This document shows positions 35,695 through 43,743 of a DNA stretch of 47,768 nucleotides, in pieces (position 1 is the stretch's first letter; each line of letters begins with the position of its first letter). Below the pieces are notes generated by a model, which worked only from the letters and a program-made list of their open reading frames with translations, ran no database searches and was not told the DNA's origin. Made by a program: the position numbers and the translations under genes. The stretch is from an uncultured Bacteroidales bacterium (lineage in GTDB: Bacteria > Bacteroidota > Bacteroidia > Bacteroidales > Muribaculaceae), in NCBI GenBank assembly GCA_900544535.1, contig UQVH01000021.1, positions 1-47,768 of the forward strand. Direction: 5' to 3'.

Positions 35695-36231
35695 ATGAAA
35701 CTGATAAAAATACAGTCAAGCAAAGACCCGCTGATAGCGCAAGTTCCAGAGCTCTACGAGTCTGCTTTTTCCGAAGCGGAGAGAACTGACACTGAACGTT
35801 TCCTGTGGATGATAGACCACTGCCAGGAAATGTCTTTTTATGCCATCACTGAAGATGACGACTTCTGCGGTATGGCTGTAGTATTTGAATTAGGCATATG
35901 TCGTTATCTCCTGTATTTGGCTACGCTTGACATCCACCGTAACAAGGGTTTGGGCGCATTGACGCTGAAACTCCTGAGGGAAGAGACCAATTTGCCGATA
36001 ATCGGGGAAGTGGAGCCTCCAACTGATGACATCACACGCCGACGCATCGCCTTCTACGAGCGTAACGGTTTTCATGTTGAGTTGGAGGATCCCAGAATCC
36101 TGAATGACGCACACCTCGACCCCTCCTGTGTCCTTATGCTTATCAGTACCCACCCTCTTTCCGATGCCGACGAATGCCAGCGCAGAGTGGTAGACACGGT
36201 ATACAAGCCTATGCAGGCAGAGGAGGTATAA
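35695..36231 (+). CDS. GNAT family N-acetyltransferase
   Basis: A 178-residue acetyl-CoA-dependent acetyltransferase. The acetyl-CoA-binding motif A is seen in LDIHRNKGLGALTLKLL (about residues 81-97), followed by an RRRIAFYERNGFHVE motif typical of the GNAT C-terminal half. The substrate is unknown: small molecule, antibiotic or protein are all possible. It opens the cassette, 70 bases inside the left repeat, and the Lnu-type gene follows after 27 bases in the same direction, so they are likely one transcript. Confidence 0.85.
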   Translation: MKLIKIQSSKDPLIAQVPELYESAFSEAERTDTERFLWMIDHCQEMSFYAITEDDDFCGMAVVFELGICRYLLYLATLDIHRNKGLGALTLKLLREETNLPIIGEVEPPTDDITRRRIAFYERNGFHVELEDPRILNDAHLDPSCVLMLISTHPLSDADECQRRVVDTVYKPMQAEEV

Positions 36232-36258
36232 CTCTGAACCATCATAAATTCGAATTTT

Positions 36259-36759
36259 ATGGTAACTTGTTTTGATGTATGTGAGATTCTTGAAATGCTG
36301 TCTGAAGCATCTGTAAAGGTGTTTCTAGACGGCGGTTGGGGTGTCGATGCACTTATAGGCAGGGAAACAAGAACACATAACGACATCGATCTGTTCGTAG
36401 AGAAGAAAGACTACTGTATAACCATATCCGTGATTACAGGGAAGGGATACAGAGAAGTTATAATGGACTATACGACCGACAGCCATACTGTCTGGAAAGA
36501 TGACAACGGAAGAATAATCGATATGCATTGTTTCGAATATGTAGAAGATGGAATCCTATATGACGGATACATTTTTCCAAGCGAAACTTTCTCAGGTAAA
36601 GGAAATATCGGGAATATTGAGGTGTCCTGCATAAACCCGGAGGCACAGGTACAGTTTCATCTTGGATATGAATATGATGAAAATGATGTCCATGACGTCC
36701 TGTTATTATGCAGAACTTTCAATCTTGAGATACCGGAGCAATATAAATCTCACATCTGA
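36259..36759 (+). CDS. lincosamide nucleotidyltransferase, Lnu family
   Basis: A 166-residue nucleotidyltransferase that would inactivate lincomycin and clindamycin by adenylylation. The fold's catalytic pattern is plain: LDGGWGVDALIGRETRTHND with the metal residues Asp30, Asp42 and Asp44 (NDIDLF). The tail has PEAQVQFHLGYEYDENDVHD, as in Lnu(C)/Lnu(AN2)-type enzymes. Length is right for that group. Bacteroides NBU2 carries a functional gene of this kind, linAN2. I judge this protein to be of that type but cannot give an allele. Neighbours: GNAT gene 27 bases before, phosphorylase-like gene 11 bases after. Confidence 0.85.
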   Translation: MVTCFDVCEILEMLSEASVKVFLDGGWGVDALIGRETRTHNDIDLFVEKKDYCITISVITGKGYREVIMDYTTDSHTVWKDDNGRIIDMHCFEYVEDGILYDGYIFPSETFSGKGNIGNIEVSCINPEAQVQFHLGYEYDENDVHDVLLLCRTFNLEIPEQYKSHI

Positions 36760-36770
36760 TTCAATATGCT

Positions 36771-37520
36771 ATGATTACTGATAGTTATGATATTGAAACT
36801 GAACCAATGATCAATCTGTTTGATTTCTACGGCAGACGTGGAGATTTTGCAGATATATGCCTGATAATATTCTCGAAGGAGATTCATCGGCATTTACTTG
36901 ATTCCTACGAATCTGAAATTATTGCAACTATGCCGGCTTGCAATGGCGACACGCATATCTATAAAACAACTTATAAAGGAGTTACGATAACTTTCTACCT
37001 GTCAGGAATAGGTTCAGCAGTAGCATCCTCTCAATGTTATCTTGCAAGCTGGCTAACTGGAGCATCAAAGTTCATTATGTTCGGTTCCTGTGGCAGTCTT
37101 GACCGTACAACCACACAAGGTAGATTTATCATACCGACACAAAGTTACAGAGGGGACGGGTGTTCATATTATTTTGCAGCACCATCCGACTATATTGATA
37201 TAGCCGCAAGCAAGGAACTTTCCATAATTTTCGACAAATTATCTGTACCATATATTACAGGTAAAATATGGACGACAGATTCGATGGTCAGAGAAACAAA
37301 AGGACTTGTACGCAAACGTATGGAAGAAGGGTGCATCGCTGTAGAAATGGAATTGGCTGGAGTTCAATCTGTGTGCGACTTCTACAATTTGAAGTTGTAT
37401 GCTTTTTTTGAAACAGGTGACATTTTGGATACAAATGGATATGAAGCCAAAGGCTTGAACAATGCCAACCATAGTTTAAACAAACTTTATATTGCTTTAG
37501 AAACGGCAACCTACATCTGA
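36771..37520 (+). CDS. nucleoside phosphorylase-like protein
   Basis: A 249-residue protein of the purine/uridine phosphorylase (PNP_UDP_1) fold. The phosphate-site loop is FGSCGSLDR (about residues 104-112), the substrate motif is AVEMELAGVQSVCDF (about 193-207), and TGDILD (about 217-222) supplies the acidic residue normally used in catalysis. An N-terminal extension of about 40 residues is present. It starts 11 bases behind the Lnu-type gene and ends 25 bases before the right repeat. Housekeeping salvage seems unlikely on a resistance cassette. Detoxifying a nucleoside-type compound or recycling an adenylated product are possibilities that the sequence does not decide. Confidence 0.82.
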   Translation: MITDSYDIETEPMINLFDFYGRRGDFADICLIIFSKEIHRHLLDSYESEIIATMPACNGDTHIYKTTYKGVTITFYLSGIGSAVASSQCYLASWLTGASKFIMFGSCGSLDRTTTQGRFIIPTQSYRGDGCSYYFAAPSDYIDIAASKELSIIFDKLSVPYITGKIWTTDSMVRETKGLVRKRMEEGCIAVEMELAGVQSVCDFYNLKLYAFFETGDILDTNGYEAKGLNNANHSLNKLYIALETATYI

Positions 37521-37545
37521 AGTATATCAGAATTGTAAATTCCCA

Positions 37546-37572
37546 TTTAGCTAACAGCCTTGACACAGTTCA
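37546..37572 (-). repeat. right inverted repeat of the cassette
   Basis: 27 bases, reverse complement of 35604-35630 with one mismatch. It lies 25 bases behind the phosphorylase-like stop. Confidence 0.8.
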
Positions 37573-37577
37573 GCTGA

Positions 37578-37781
37578 CGCCCCCATATAGGGAGTGCTAA
37601 CTTGACTGGTGCAGGTATTGGAATGAAAGCAGATACAACAAGAAATTTTGAAGCCGGAATCATCACAGATGACCCAGAACTTGTTGAAGCAGCAATGAAT
37701 CAATTCGATGAAGTTTGGATTGGTAATATGTGCAAGAAATGCAAACGCAAGGAGTATTGCGCTGATCCAATATCAAAATAG
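37578..37781 (+). pseudogene. C-terminal remnant of a phospholipase D-like protein
   Basis: From 37578 a 67-codon frame reads PHIGSANLTGAGIGMKADTT and ends KRKEYCADPISK. The GSANLTG block is the sequence that normally follows the second HKD motif of phospholipase D-superfamily proteins, and two closing Cys pairs follow. No start, no HKD motif and no first half exist, because the cassette end lies just upstream. It is a leftover of a gene cut when the cassette arrived or when flanking DNA was lost. Confidence 0.65.
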
Positions 37782-37793
37782 ATGACTAATCGA

Positions 37794-39726
37794 GTAGGAG
37801 GTAAACATTAATCATAGGTGTTTATCTCCTATTTTCATGTTCACCGACCTCTCACACCACCGTACTTGCCGTTCGGCATACGGCGGTTCCTATTTTGGGT
37901 GCCATTCGAGATACGAGCCCATTAAGGTAGGATATCCTGCCTTTCGCAGGCTATCATTATTTATCGCCACTTTCAATATAGGACTATCAGCGATACGCCA
38001 ATAACCTTTGCGAGTGTTACCCCATTCCCGTGCATTGTATTTTTCTATACCACATTTAATGAGGTTTGCCACCTTGGTCTTGGGTTTCTTCCAAGCTTTC
38101 CATATACACATACGTATTCTCCGTCTTAACCACTCATCTGTGTTAATAAGAAAACGTTTCATATCGGCAAGGTGATAGTATCCAATCCATCCACGTATGT
38201 ATTCTTTCAGTTTCTGTTTCCTCTTCATGTATCCCCATCCATTGCTACGATTCGTCAGTTCTTTAAGTCTTGATTTAATCTTAGATTTGGATTTCGGATG
38301 CACTGTGAGACGACATTTGCCTTTCATTACATAGAAGGAGTAACCGAGATACTTCACTCCTCTAACATACGATACTACAGTCTTTTCCTTGTTGACTTTA
38401 AGATATAGAGTTCCCTCTATAAATCGGGTTATGGACTCTTTGACTCTTCTTGCTGCCCTTTTAGACTTACAGAATATCATCGAGTCATCGGCATACCGCA
38501 CAAAAGGAAGTCCTCTGCGTTCGAGTTCCTTGTCCAACTCATTGAGCATAATATTACTTAACAATGGACTTAGTGGTCCTCCTTGGGGAGTTCCTTCCTC
38601 GCTAGCTTCGAACAGACCTTTGTTCATTACACCGCTTCGGAGATATTTGTGTATCAGACTGACAACTCTGCCGTCTTTAATAGTACGGCTGAGAATTTCT
38701 ATGAGTTTGCTATGGTTCACGGTATCGAAGAAGCGTTCAAGGTCAAGGTCTACAACGTACGTGTAGCCTGTATTGATTATCTCTTGGGCTCCTCTTACCG
38801 CGTCATGGCAGCCTCTTCTAGGACGGAAGCCGTAACTTCTCCTGGAGAATTGACGCTCATAGATAGGGCTAAGAACTTGGTTAATGGCTTGTTGCACCAA
38901 ACGGTCTACCACCGTGGGGATTCCTAATAGACGCATCTTGCCATTGTCCTTGGGGATTTCTACCCTTTTGACGGGGTTCGGACGGTAAGAACCGTCCATC
39001 AAGGAACGGATGAGCGCATCTTTGTTGGCTAGTAGCCATGAAAACAATTGTTCACATGACATATTGTCGATACCGCCACAGCCCTTGTTTCCAATCACTG
39101 CCTTATAGGCTCGGTTTAGATTCGCAGGACTCAGGATTTGCTCGAAAAGGTGTTCCTTGTCGAATGGTACTTCCACGATGTTGTCTTCACATATCCACAT
39201 GAAAGTCTGCACTCCCTCATACCATTCGGTTTCCGACCTATCTCTTTGAGGGCAGTCATTAACTTCGGATAATGTTTTCTGCATTCGTTCTTTCATTAGG
39301 TATGTTTCTATTACTATCGTTTAATTATTAGGTTCAGTCCTTCACAAACCTATCGGCTCCCTTGCTACTATGACTTCTGCTGACTTCTCACGGCAAGCTT
39401 TACTCCGCTGATTTCGATTTTTTTTCTCTATTCTCATGCGTCCGTGAGATCTCCTCGGATAAGGGTATTAACTTTCCATCTTATGTCTGCTTCATCTACA
39501 TTAACCGTTCCGAATAGCGATAGGGCTTTGGTTTGTTGGGCAACCTTGCCCACGGTCACATGCCTTATATGAAGTTTCTGTTCGTCAGACCAGATGTTTG
39601 CCGCCAGCTTCCTTCAGATTCCACCTCACGATGGACACCCTTGCTTTTAGCTATATGATTCCCGCTATTAGGGCTCATTGGGGACTTGCACCCGTTAGCT
39701 AATACTCATGCCGAGCGTACCCATAA
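37794..39726 (-). mobile_element. group II intron, about 1.93 kb
   Basis: The minus strand holds an intron of the bacterial IEP type. Near its 3' end domain VI folds as TAGGAG(A)TAAACA...TGTTTA(C)CTCCTA (37831-37795). Before it, domain V has the familiar CCGCCGTATGCCG...ACGGTGGTGTGAGAGG pattern (37890-37850). Upstream, GTGCAAGTCCCC and GAGGTGGAATCTGAAGGAAG (near 39690-39590) belong to domain I. The encoded maturase is intact. The 5' boundary is approximate: it lies right behind a terminator at 39730-39764, as class C introns prefer. Confidence 0.75.
37890..39296 (-). CDS. ltrA: group II intron reverse transcriptase/maturase
   Basis: A 468-residue intron-encoded protein that helps splicing and performs target-primed reverse transcription. 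The reverse transcriptase domain (about residues 90-340) has the catalytic YADD motif in FVRYADDSMIF and the GTPQGGPLSPLLSNIMLNEL block. The maturase X domain follows (about 345-430, with RGWIGYYHLADMKRFL). No HNH endonuclease domain is present at the end, which fits class C-like or other endonuclease-free introns. It lies within domain IV and all key residues are intact. Confidence 0.92.
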   Translation of the reverse strand: MKERMQKTLSEVNDCPQRDRSETEWYEGVQTFMWICEDNIVEVPFDKEHLFEQILSPANLNRAYKAVIGNKGCGGIDNMSCEQLFSWLLANKDALIRSLMDGSYRPNPVKRVEIPKDNGKMRLLGIPTVVDRLVQQAINQVLSPIYERQFSRRSYGFRPRRGCHDAVRGAQEIINTGYTYVVDLDLERFFDTVNHSKLIEILSRTIKDGRVVSLIHKYLRSGVMNKGLFEASEEGTPQGGPLSPLLSNIMLNELDKELERRGLPFVRYADDSMIFCKSKRAARRVKESITRFIEGTLYLKVNKEKTVVSYVRGVKYLGYSFYVMKGKCRLTVHPKSKSKIKSRLKELTNRSNGWGYMKRKQKLKEYIRGWIGYYHLADMKRFLINTDEWLRRRIRMCIWKAWKKPKTKVANLIKCGIEKYNAREWGNTRKGYWRIADSPILKVAINNDSLRKAGYPTLMGSYLEWHPK

Positions 39727-39729
39727 GAA

Positions 39730-39764
39730 AAAGACACATCACCCAACACGGATGGTGTGCCTTT
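39730..39764 (-). terminator. terminator of the mobilization operon
   Basis: Minus-strand AAAGGCACACCATCC pairs with GGGTGATGTGTCTTT around a 5-base loop (14 of 15 positions, including wobble), and the T-run continues to about 39728. It lies 18 bases behind the stop at 39782, and the group II intron starts right after it. Confidence 0.75.
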
Positions 39765-39781
39765 GCTTTAATTGTTATGAG

Positions 39782-40588
39782 TTACTTGACAGCTTCCTTC
39801 CTGTCCTTTTTCAACTTCTCCACAATCTCCTGAGGACTCTTCTTCTTTTGGACAACAGAATCAAGAGAGATTATGACATCACGATATTTCGGGTCGGACA
39901 TCAGAACAGGCTTGATGATGCCATATTCCATGACCTGAGATTCAAGATCGTCGTATTCCACGCACTTGACAATAGCGAACAAAATTGCACAGAAACACGA
40001 TACGTAACTTGCATATTTCCACAGGGTTGAAGTCATGTCATCATAGACTTTCTGTATTCTGACCTTCCATTTTGAAGAACTTCCTGAAGAATGTGTTGCT
40101 TCTGAGCTTGACGATGGTGTACCATTCGTCTTCGCTTTCATCTTCTCATCGGCAAACTCCTCAGCTTTGGAAACCAGTCGCTTACAGACTTCATTAAAGA
40201 TAACGTCCTGATTGTCTATGTGTAACTGCTTACAAGAGTAAGGGTCGATTTCAACCTTGTGCTGTACACGAGGCATGGCTTTCTGGATGAACGCTGCCAT
40301 CGAAGTAACCAAATCCTCCTTGCGTATGAGTTCAGAGAAGGATAATGGCTGAATCTGATTCTCTGACGAAGGAAGAGGCATTGCAGAAGGCTGCCTACCA
40401 TTAGCCATAGACTTGGCAAAGGATGGAGTTGACGTCTCTGTTATTGTCAGAACACCTCTGTCATCAACTGAGTAAGTCAACCCAAGCACCTCGGCCATTG
40501 CTTCCAACAATACCAGTTCCTGATTGTGCTGCTGGAAATTCTTATTCCACTGAGCAGCCTCGACATTTGTTTTATCTGTTTTTGCCAT
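39782..40588 (-). CDS. mobilization-operon protein with one membrane segment
   Basis: A 268-residue protein with no family I can name. The N-terminal half is helical (TNVEAAQWNKNFQQHNQELV). A Ser/Thr-rich linker near residues 155-172 leads to one hydrophobic segment (about residues 190-210, YASYVSCFCAILFAIV) and a basic tail (EIVEKLKKDRKEAVK). It follows the relaxase gene by 4 bases, so it is co-expressed. A role in docking the relaxosome to a helper coupling protein at the membrane is an inference from position and topology. Confidence 0.7.
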   Translation of the reverse strand: MAKTDKTNVEAAQWNKNFQQHNQELVLLEAMAEVLGLTYSVDDRGVLTITETSTPSFAKSMANGRQPSAMPLPSSENQIQPLSFSELIRKEDLVTSMAAFIQKAMPRVQHKVEIDPYSCKQLHIDNQDVIFNEVCKRLVSKAEEFADEKMKAKTNGTPSSSSEATHSSGSSSKWKVRIQKVYDDMTSTLWKYASYVSCFCAILFAIVKCVEYDDLESQVMEYGIIKPVLMSDPKYRDVIISLDSVVQKKKSPQEIVEKLKKDRKEAVK

Positions 40589-40592
40589 AAGC

Positions 40593-41795
40593 TTATCGTC
40601 TTGGTTTATATCCTATCTTCGGTTTAGATGCGGTAACTTGGTGATTATTCAGGAAACGGTACTTGTACTTTTCCTTATCGTCATCATCAAGGTCACGCCA
40701 GCCTTTATCGTTTCCTCCGCCACCTCCACCAGAGCCGACAGACATTTGAGGACTGTAAGGTTGGAGCAATACTGTGAGCAACAGATCAAGTGCTATGTAA
40801 CTGAACTTGCCATCATCCGAAGGTGTATGGAACTCCTCGGTGTTGAACTTCTGAAGATCAACAGAACTCAGCAATGATGGTATCGAAGGATAGTTGAACT
40901 TGGGTAGTTTGTTGCCAGGGAATGAGGTTTCCCAATCTGGGTATTTCTTCTCGCAACGATACCACGCATCCAGATAGTTGATGTCATACAGACGTTCACG
41001 ATAGTTGTTGTAGAATTGTTCCACGCTGTTGTGCGTCTGCTGATAGTAGTCACCAAACTTCTCTGTGAGTTTAGGGAGCGTAAGCGACCTGTCTAACTGG
41101 CTACCTGAGAATGACAACTTGCCATCAGAGAATGAGATACCCATCACCTTACCTGTGGCATTATTGTATCGGAACTTCATCGCAATACCTTCGGCTTTCA
41201 ACTTGTCATTGAACTCCTCCCAGTTCTTGGCTTTATCCTTGCACTTGACCACTTTATCATAGATGGCATACTTGGCTTTGTCCTTTCCTCGAAGGCGGTC
41301 TCTGTTGACCGACTCTTTACCTGAAGAAATGTAGAAGCCATACTTCTTTGTAAGGTACAGACAAGCCTTTCTGCTGCGCTCTCGTTCATTACTGGCATCA
41401 ATGACCTCGCCTTTGCGGTTCACTCTGGAGAACATGAAATGAAGATGTGGATGCTTCTTATCATGATGGCGAGTAGCAAAGTACTCTGTGTCCTCGATAC
41501 CCATCAGTTTCATGTACTCCCTCATGACTTTTAGCATAAGTTCGTCAGTCAGACGTGTACCATCCCTTGCGTGCCATGAAAGAGAGATATGCTTCAGCGG
41601 ATCCCTCAGTTGATGGTCACCTCGAAGCGAATAAGCCTCGAATAACCGGGCAACAGTTCTGTAGTCTTCTGTGTCTGTGAGGAGAATACCATCACTGGCA
41701 CATAGAATCTTCGCTTTCTTGTCCGGCTCGTCTCGTCCTAGGGCGTAGGCTACCATATCTGCGAAGTCTGCGCCACTTGTTATGTTTGCAACCAT
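40593..41795 (-). CDS. relaxase / mobilization nuclease (MobP-like)
   Basis: A 400-residue relaxase that would nick oriT and lead the DNA strand during mobilization. The metal-binding histidine motif is HDKKHPHLHFMFSRVNRKGE (about residues 109-128). The catalytic Tyr is expected in the first 60 residues, where several Tyr lie. Residues 200-330 are helical. The tail holds a Gly run (GSGGGGGGN) and basic residues. It is preceded by a MobC-like gene and followed by the accessory membrane protein. The plan matches Bacteroides BmgA-type mobilization genes. Confidence 0.88.
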   Translation of the reverse strand: MVANITSGADFADMVAYALGRDEPDKKAKILCASDGILLTDTEDYRTVARLFEAYSLRGDHQLRDPLKHISLSWHARDGTRLTDELMLKVMREYMKLMGIEDTEYFATRHHDKKHPHLHFMFSRVNRKGEVIDASNERERSRKACLYLTKKYGFYISSGKESVNRDRLRGKDKAKYAIYDKVVKCKDKAKNWEEFNDKLKAEGIAMKFRYNNATGKVMGISFSDGKLSFSGSQLDRSLTLPKLTEKFGDYYQQTHNSVEQFYNNYRERLYDINYLDAWYRCEKKYPDWETSFPGNKLPKFNYPSIPSLLSSVDLQKFNTEEFHTPSDDGKFSYIALDLLLTVLLQPYSPQMSVGSGGGGGGNDKGWRDLDDDDKEKYKYRFLNNHQVTASKPKIGYKPRR

Positions 41796-41822
41796 TGTTG
41801 TTCGTTTTGTTAATTACTTCTG

Positions 41823-42239
41823 TTAGTCCTCATCAGGATTCTTGTAAATGATAGTTGGACGCATCAAGTCACCACCTCTGACCATTCGAGCTATAACTTC
41901 CTTGATTGATAGAAGCACGTCTTTTGCCACTTGCTCCAAGCCGAAAATTCCTGCGGCATTTGCCTTGTGTGCAATCTGATTTACGTTACCACCCATCTTT
42001 GCAAGGTCACCCACCATGTCAATCTGGTCTTCACGCATGTGAGCTTGAACGACTTTTACAAGAGGTGCATCATGCAGGTAGTGCTGAACTGTCTGGTTTG
42101 CCTGCTGTGCTTGATAGACAAGAGTATTGTGATCAATTTCGTTGTACCCTACATGGTAGTGATATGAATGCTTTTCCTCTGCTGAAAGGCGAGGTCTTCC
42201 TCCCTTTCGTTTCTCATCTGGATTCTTTATCTTACCCAT
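41823..42239 (-). CDS. MobC-like relaxosome accessory protein
   Basis: A 138-residue DNA-binding accessory protein of the mobilization complex. The ATG at 42239 is preferred over an in-frame TTG at 42296. The basic start (GKIKNPDEKRKGGRPRLSAE) is followed by a ribbon-helix-helix-like region and the conserved helix with MGGNVNQIAHKANAAGIFGL (about residues 80-99), which is the recognisable MobC pattern. It starts the relaxase module, 27 bases before the relaxase gene, and the likely oriT lies directly upstream. Confidence 0.85.
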   Translation of the reverse strand: MGKIKNPDEKRKGGRPRLSAEEKHSYHYHVGYNEIDHNTLVYQAQQANQTVQHYLHDAPLVKVVQAHMREDQIDMVGDLAKMGGNVNQIAHKANAAGIFGLEQVAKDVLLSIKEVIARMVRGGDLMRPTIIYKNPDED

Positions 42240-42296
42240 AGATGTCTTATCTAATGATGTATAATTGTCACGCTCGTTGGGTGGAACATTCCACAA

Positions 42297-42585
42297 ACCT
42301 ATAGCAGAAACTGCAATACAATACAGGCTGCCATCTGTGTTGTTCTATCTATAAAAGCTGTGACGTAAGTTCTAAACTCTCTGATAAAAGGGAGATAGTA
42401 TTTTTCCAAGCAAGTTCAGGAATGGTTAATTACCAGACCTATCAGGCAGTGCTACAGCGCGTTGCCTCTAAGGGAGAAGTCAACAAGGTTGGCTCGACCG
42501 GAGTTTTGGGTACGTTTATGGTACCAAAAACACAAACTTGCTACGGAAAAATACGTCTCTTTTCTCTGAATAGCGTTTCAACGGC
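42297..42585. promoter_or_regulatory. likely oriT region
   Basis: This gene-free 289-base stretch lies directly before the MobC-like and relaxase genes, the usual place of oriT. It holds an imperfect inverted repeat TTTGGGTAC...GGTACCAAA (42505-42528 region), with runs of A and T nearby. No nick site can be identified by eye. Confidence 0.4.
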
Positions 42586-43371
42586 TTAAATCGTGCCTTT
42601 TTCATCTTCGATGTCGTCGAAGAGGTTCCGCTGATAGCCAGCATTCTGTCTTGGGTGCTCTGTCACGCAAGGCGATGGAGTACTATCATTAGAAGGGGCA
42701 TGTTCAAACTTCTGTTTGTCGCCAGACTCTATAGTTCCAGTATCAGACGGTGGCCCCTGCTCTGGACTTCCTTCTGTGTCCGCATCCTGATTCGGACTCT
42801 GAGGAAGTTCGGGAGAAGGTGCTTCCGCTTTTGTCTCAGAAGCCACATCTGTGTCCATGCCTTGACTTGGTCTCTGATTGGCTTCAGGTACTGTTGCCGT
42901 AGGCAGGTTATCTGTTGTTCCGTCCGTAGGTGGCTCAGCGTTCTGCACCTGTTCATCAGATTGAGGATCGGGTGGCAGATTGCTGAAGTCTGGATAACAG
43001 ATGTCACCATCATTTGTCTGGCACTTATCAACCGACAGCATATCTGAGATTGATGCCAGTCGAGAAGTGTGAAGACGGATGATCCCAAGGTCATCCATGG
43101 TGGAGAGAATCCTGACCATGGACTTACGACCCAGCTTCCAACGCTCGCTCATAGAGTGTGCGGAGGACTCTGCCTGACCAGTCAAAAGAGGTACAATGTT
43201 GCCTCTCTTGCTAAAAGAGGTGTCCACTATAGCCATATTGTCCAACAGGTCATTGTAGATGGCGAAATGTGATACTCCTGCTGTTGTACCAGCAAGGAAG
43301 TTTCGAGCCTCTGGAGTCAGTGTAATAGTGACTGTACAAGAGGGGAATGAAGTGTTATTTTTGTTTGCCAT
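42586..43371 (-). CDS. hypothetical protein with N-terminal winged-helix-like domain
   Basis: A 261-residue protein in two parts. Residues 1-110 look folded and helical (SERWKLGRKSMVRILSTMDD followed by LGIIRLHTSRL), which resembles a winged-helix or replication-initiator domain. Residues 120-250 are disordered, rich in Pro, Ser, Asp and Gln, and end in GYQRNLFDDIEDEKGTI. The element may have a replication or regulatory function here, but I see no proof. It precedes the oriT stretch and follows the 110-residue gene by 21 bases. Confidence 0.65.
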   Translation of the reverse strand: MANKNNTSFPSCTVTITLTPEARNFLAGTTAGVSHFAIYNDLLDNMAIVDTSFSKRGNIVPLLTGQAESSAHSMSERWKLGRKSMVRILSTMDDLGIIRLHTSRLASISDMLSVDKCQTNDGDICYPDFSNLPPDPQSDEQVQNAEPPTDGTTDNLPTATVPEANQRPSQGMDTDVASETKAEAPSPELPQSPNQDADTEGSPEQGPPSDTGTIESGDKQKFEHAPSNDSTPSPCVTEHPRQNAGYQRNLFDDIEDEKGTI

Positions 43372-43392
43372 AGAAGTGAACTCTAAAAATGG

Positions 43393-43725
43393 TTAATGGA
43401 ATCTTGCTCTCACAATTGTGTTGGGTGGATAGTCCTTTACAATCTCGTCCATGCGAGCAACAAGTTTGTTGTACTCTGACTCCGTAAGTTGTTCTGCACA
43501 ACATGATTTGAGTTTGTCTGCAAACTTCTGACGCATACCGATCATCCATGGAATCTTTGACTCTTCAACATATTCGGGAAGAATATAGCGAAACCAGCCC
43601 TGAACATAGCGTTCCATCGTAAGAGAGCCTTCGCCTGTCTTAGCCCAGAAAACGCTACATTCAACAGTGTCATCATGTAATCTCTGTAGGTCTATCATAC
43701 CAGTTCGTTCTAAACTCTGATACAT
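43393..43725 (-). CDS. small hypothetical protein of the mobile element
   Basis: A 110-residue protein that I do not recognise. Mostly helical, with a central segment TMERYVQGWFRYILPEYVEE and a Lys/Glu-rich second half. No signal peptide or membrane segment. It lies between the excisionase-like gene (18 bases upstream) and the 261-residue gene, so it belongs to the minus-strand operon. Confidence 0.6.
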   Translation of the reverse strand: MYQSLERTGMIDLQRLHDDTVECSVFWAKTGEGSLTMERYVQGWFRYILPEYVEESKIPWMIGMRQKFADKLKSCCAEQLTESEYNKLVARMDEIVKDYPPNTIVRARFH

Positions 43726-43743
43726 ACGACTGAAGTTTAATGA

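Larger units (their letters stand above)
35604..37572 (+). mobile_element. transposase-less cargo cassette with 27-bp terminal inverted repeats
   Basis: The ends 35604-35630 and 37546-37572 are reverse complements with one mismatch in 27 (key part TGAACTGTGTCAAGGCTG). Between them are three co-oriented genes (GNAT acetyltransferase, Lnu-type nucleotidyltransferase, nucleoside phosphorylase-like) and no transposase. It is bordered by gene remnants on both sides. No clear target duplication is seen. The layout is that of a mobile insertion cassette moved by a transposase in trans, which is inference. Confidence 0.65.

Noticed and set aside
36771..37520. Chromosomal housekeeping purine nucleoside phosphorylase
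   Set aside because: Its place inside an inverted-repeat cassette within a mobile element and the N-terminal extension argue against a core salvage gene, although the enzymatic fold is the same.
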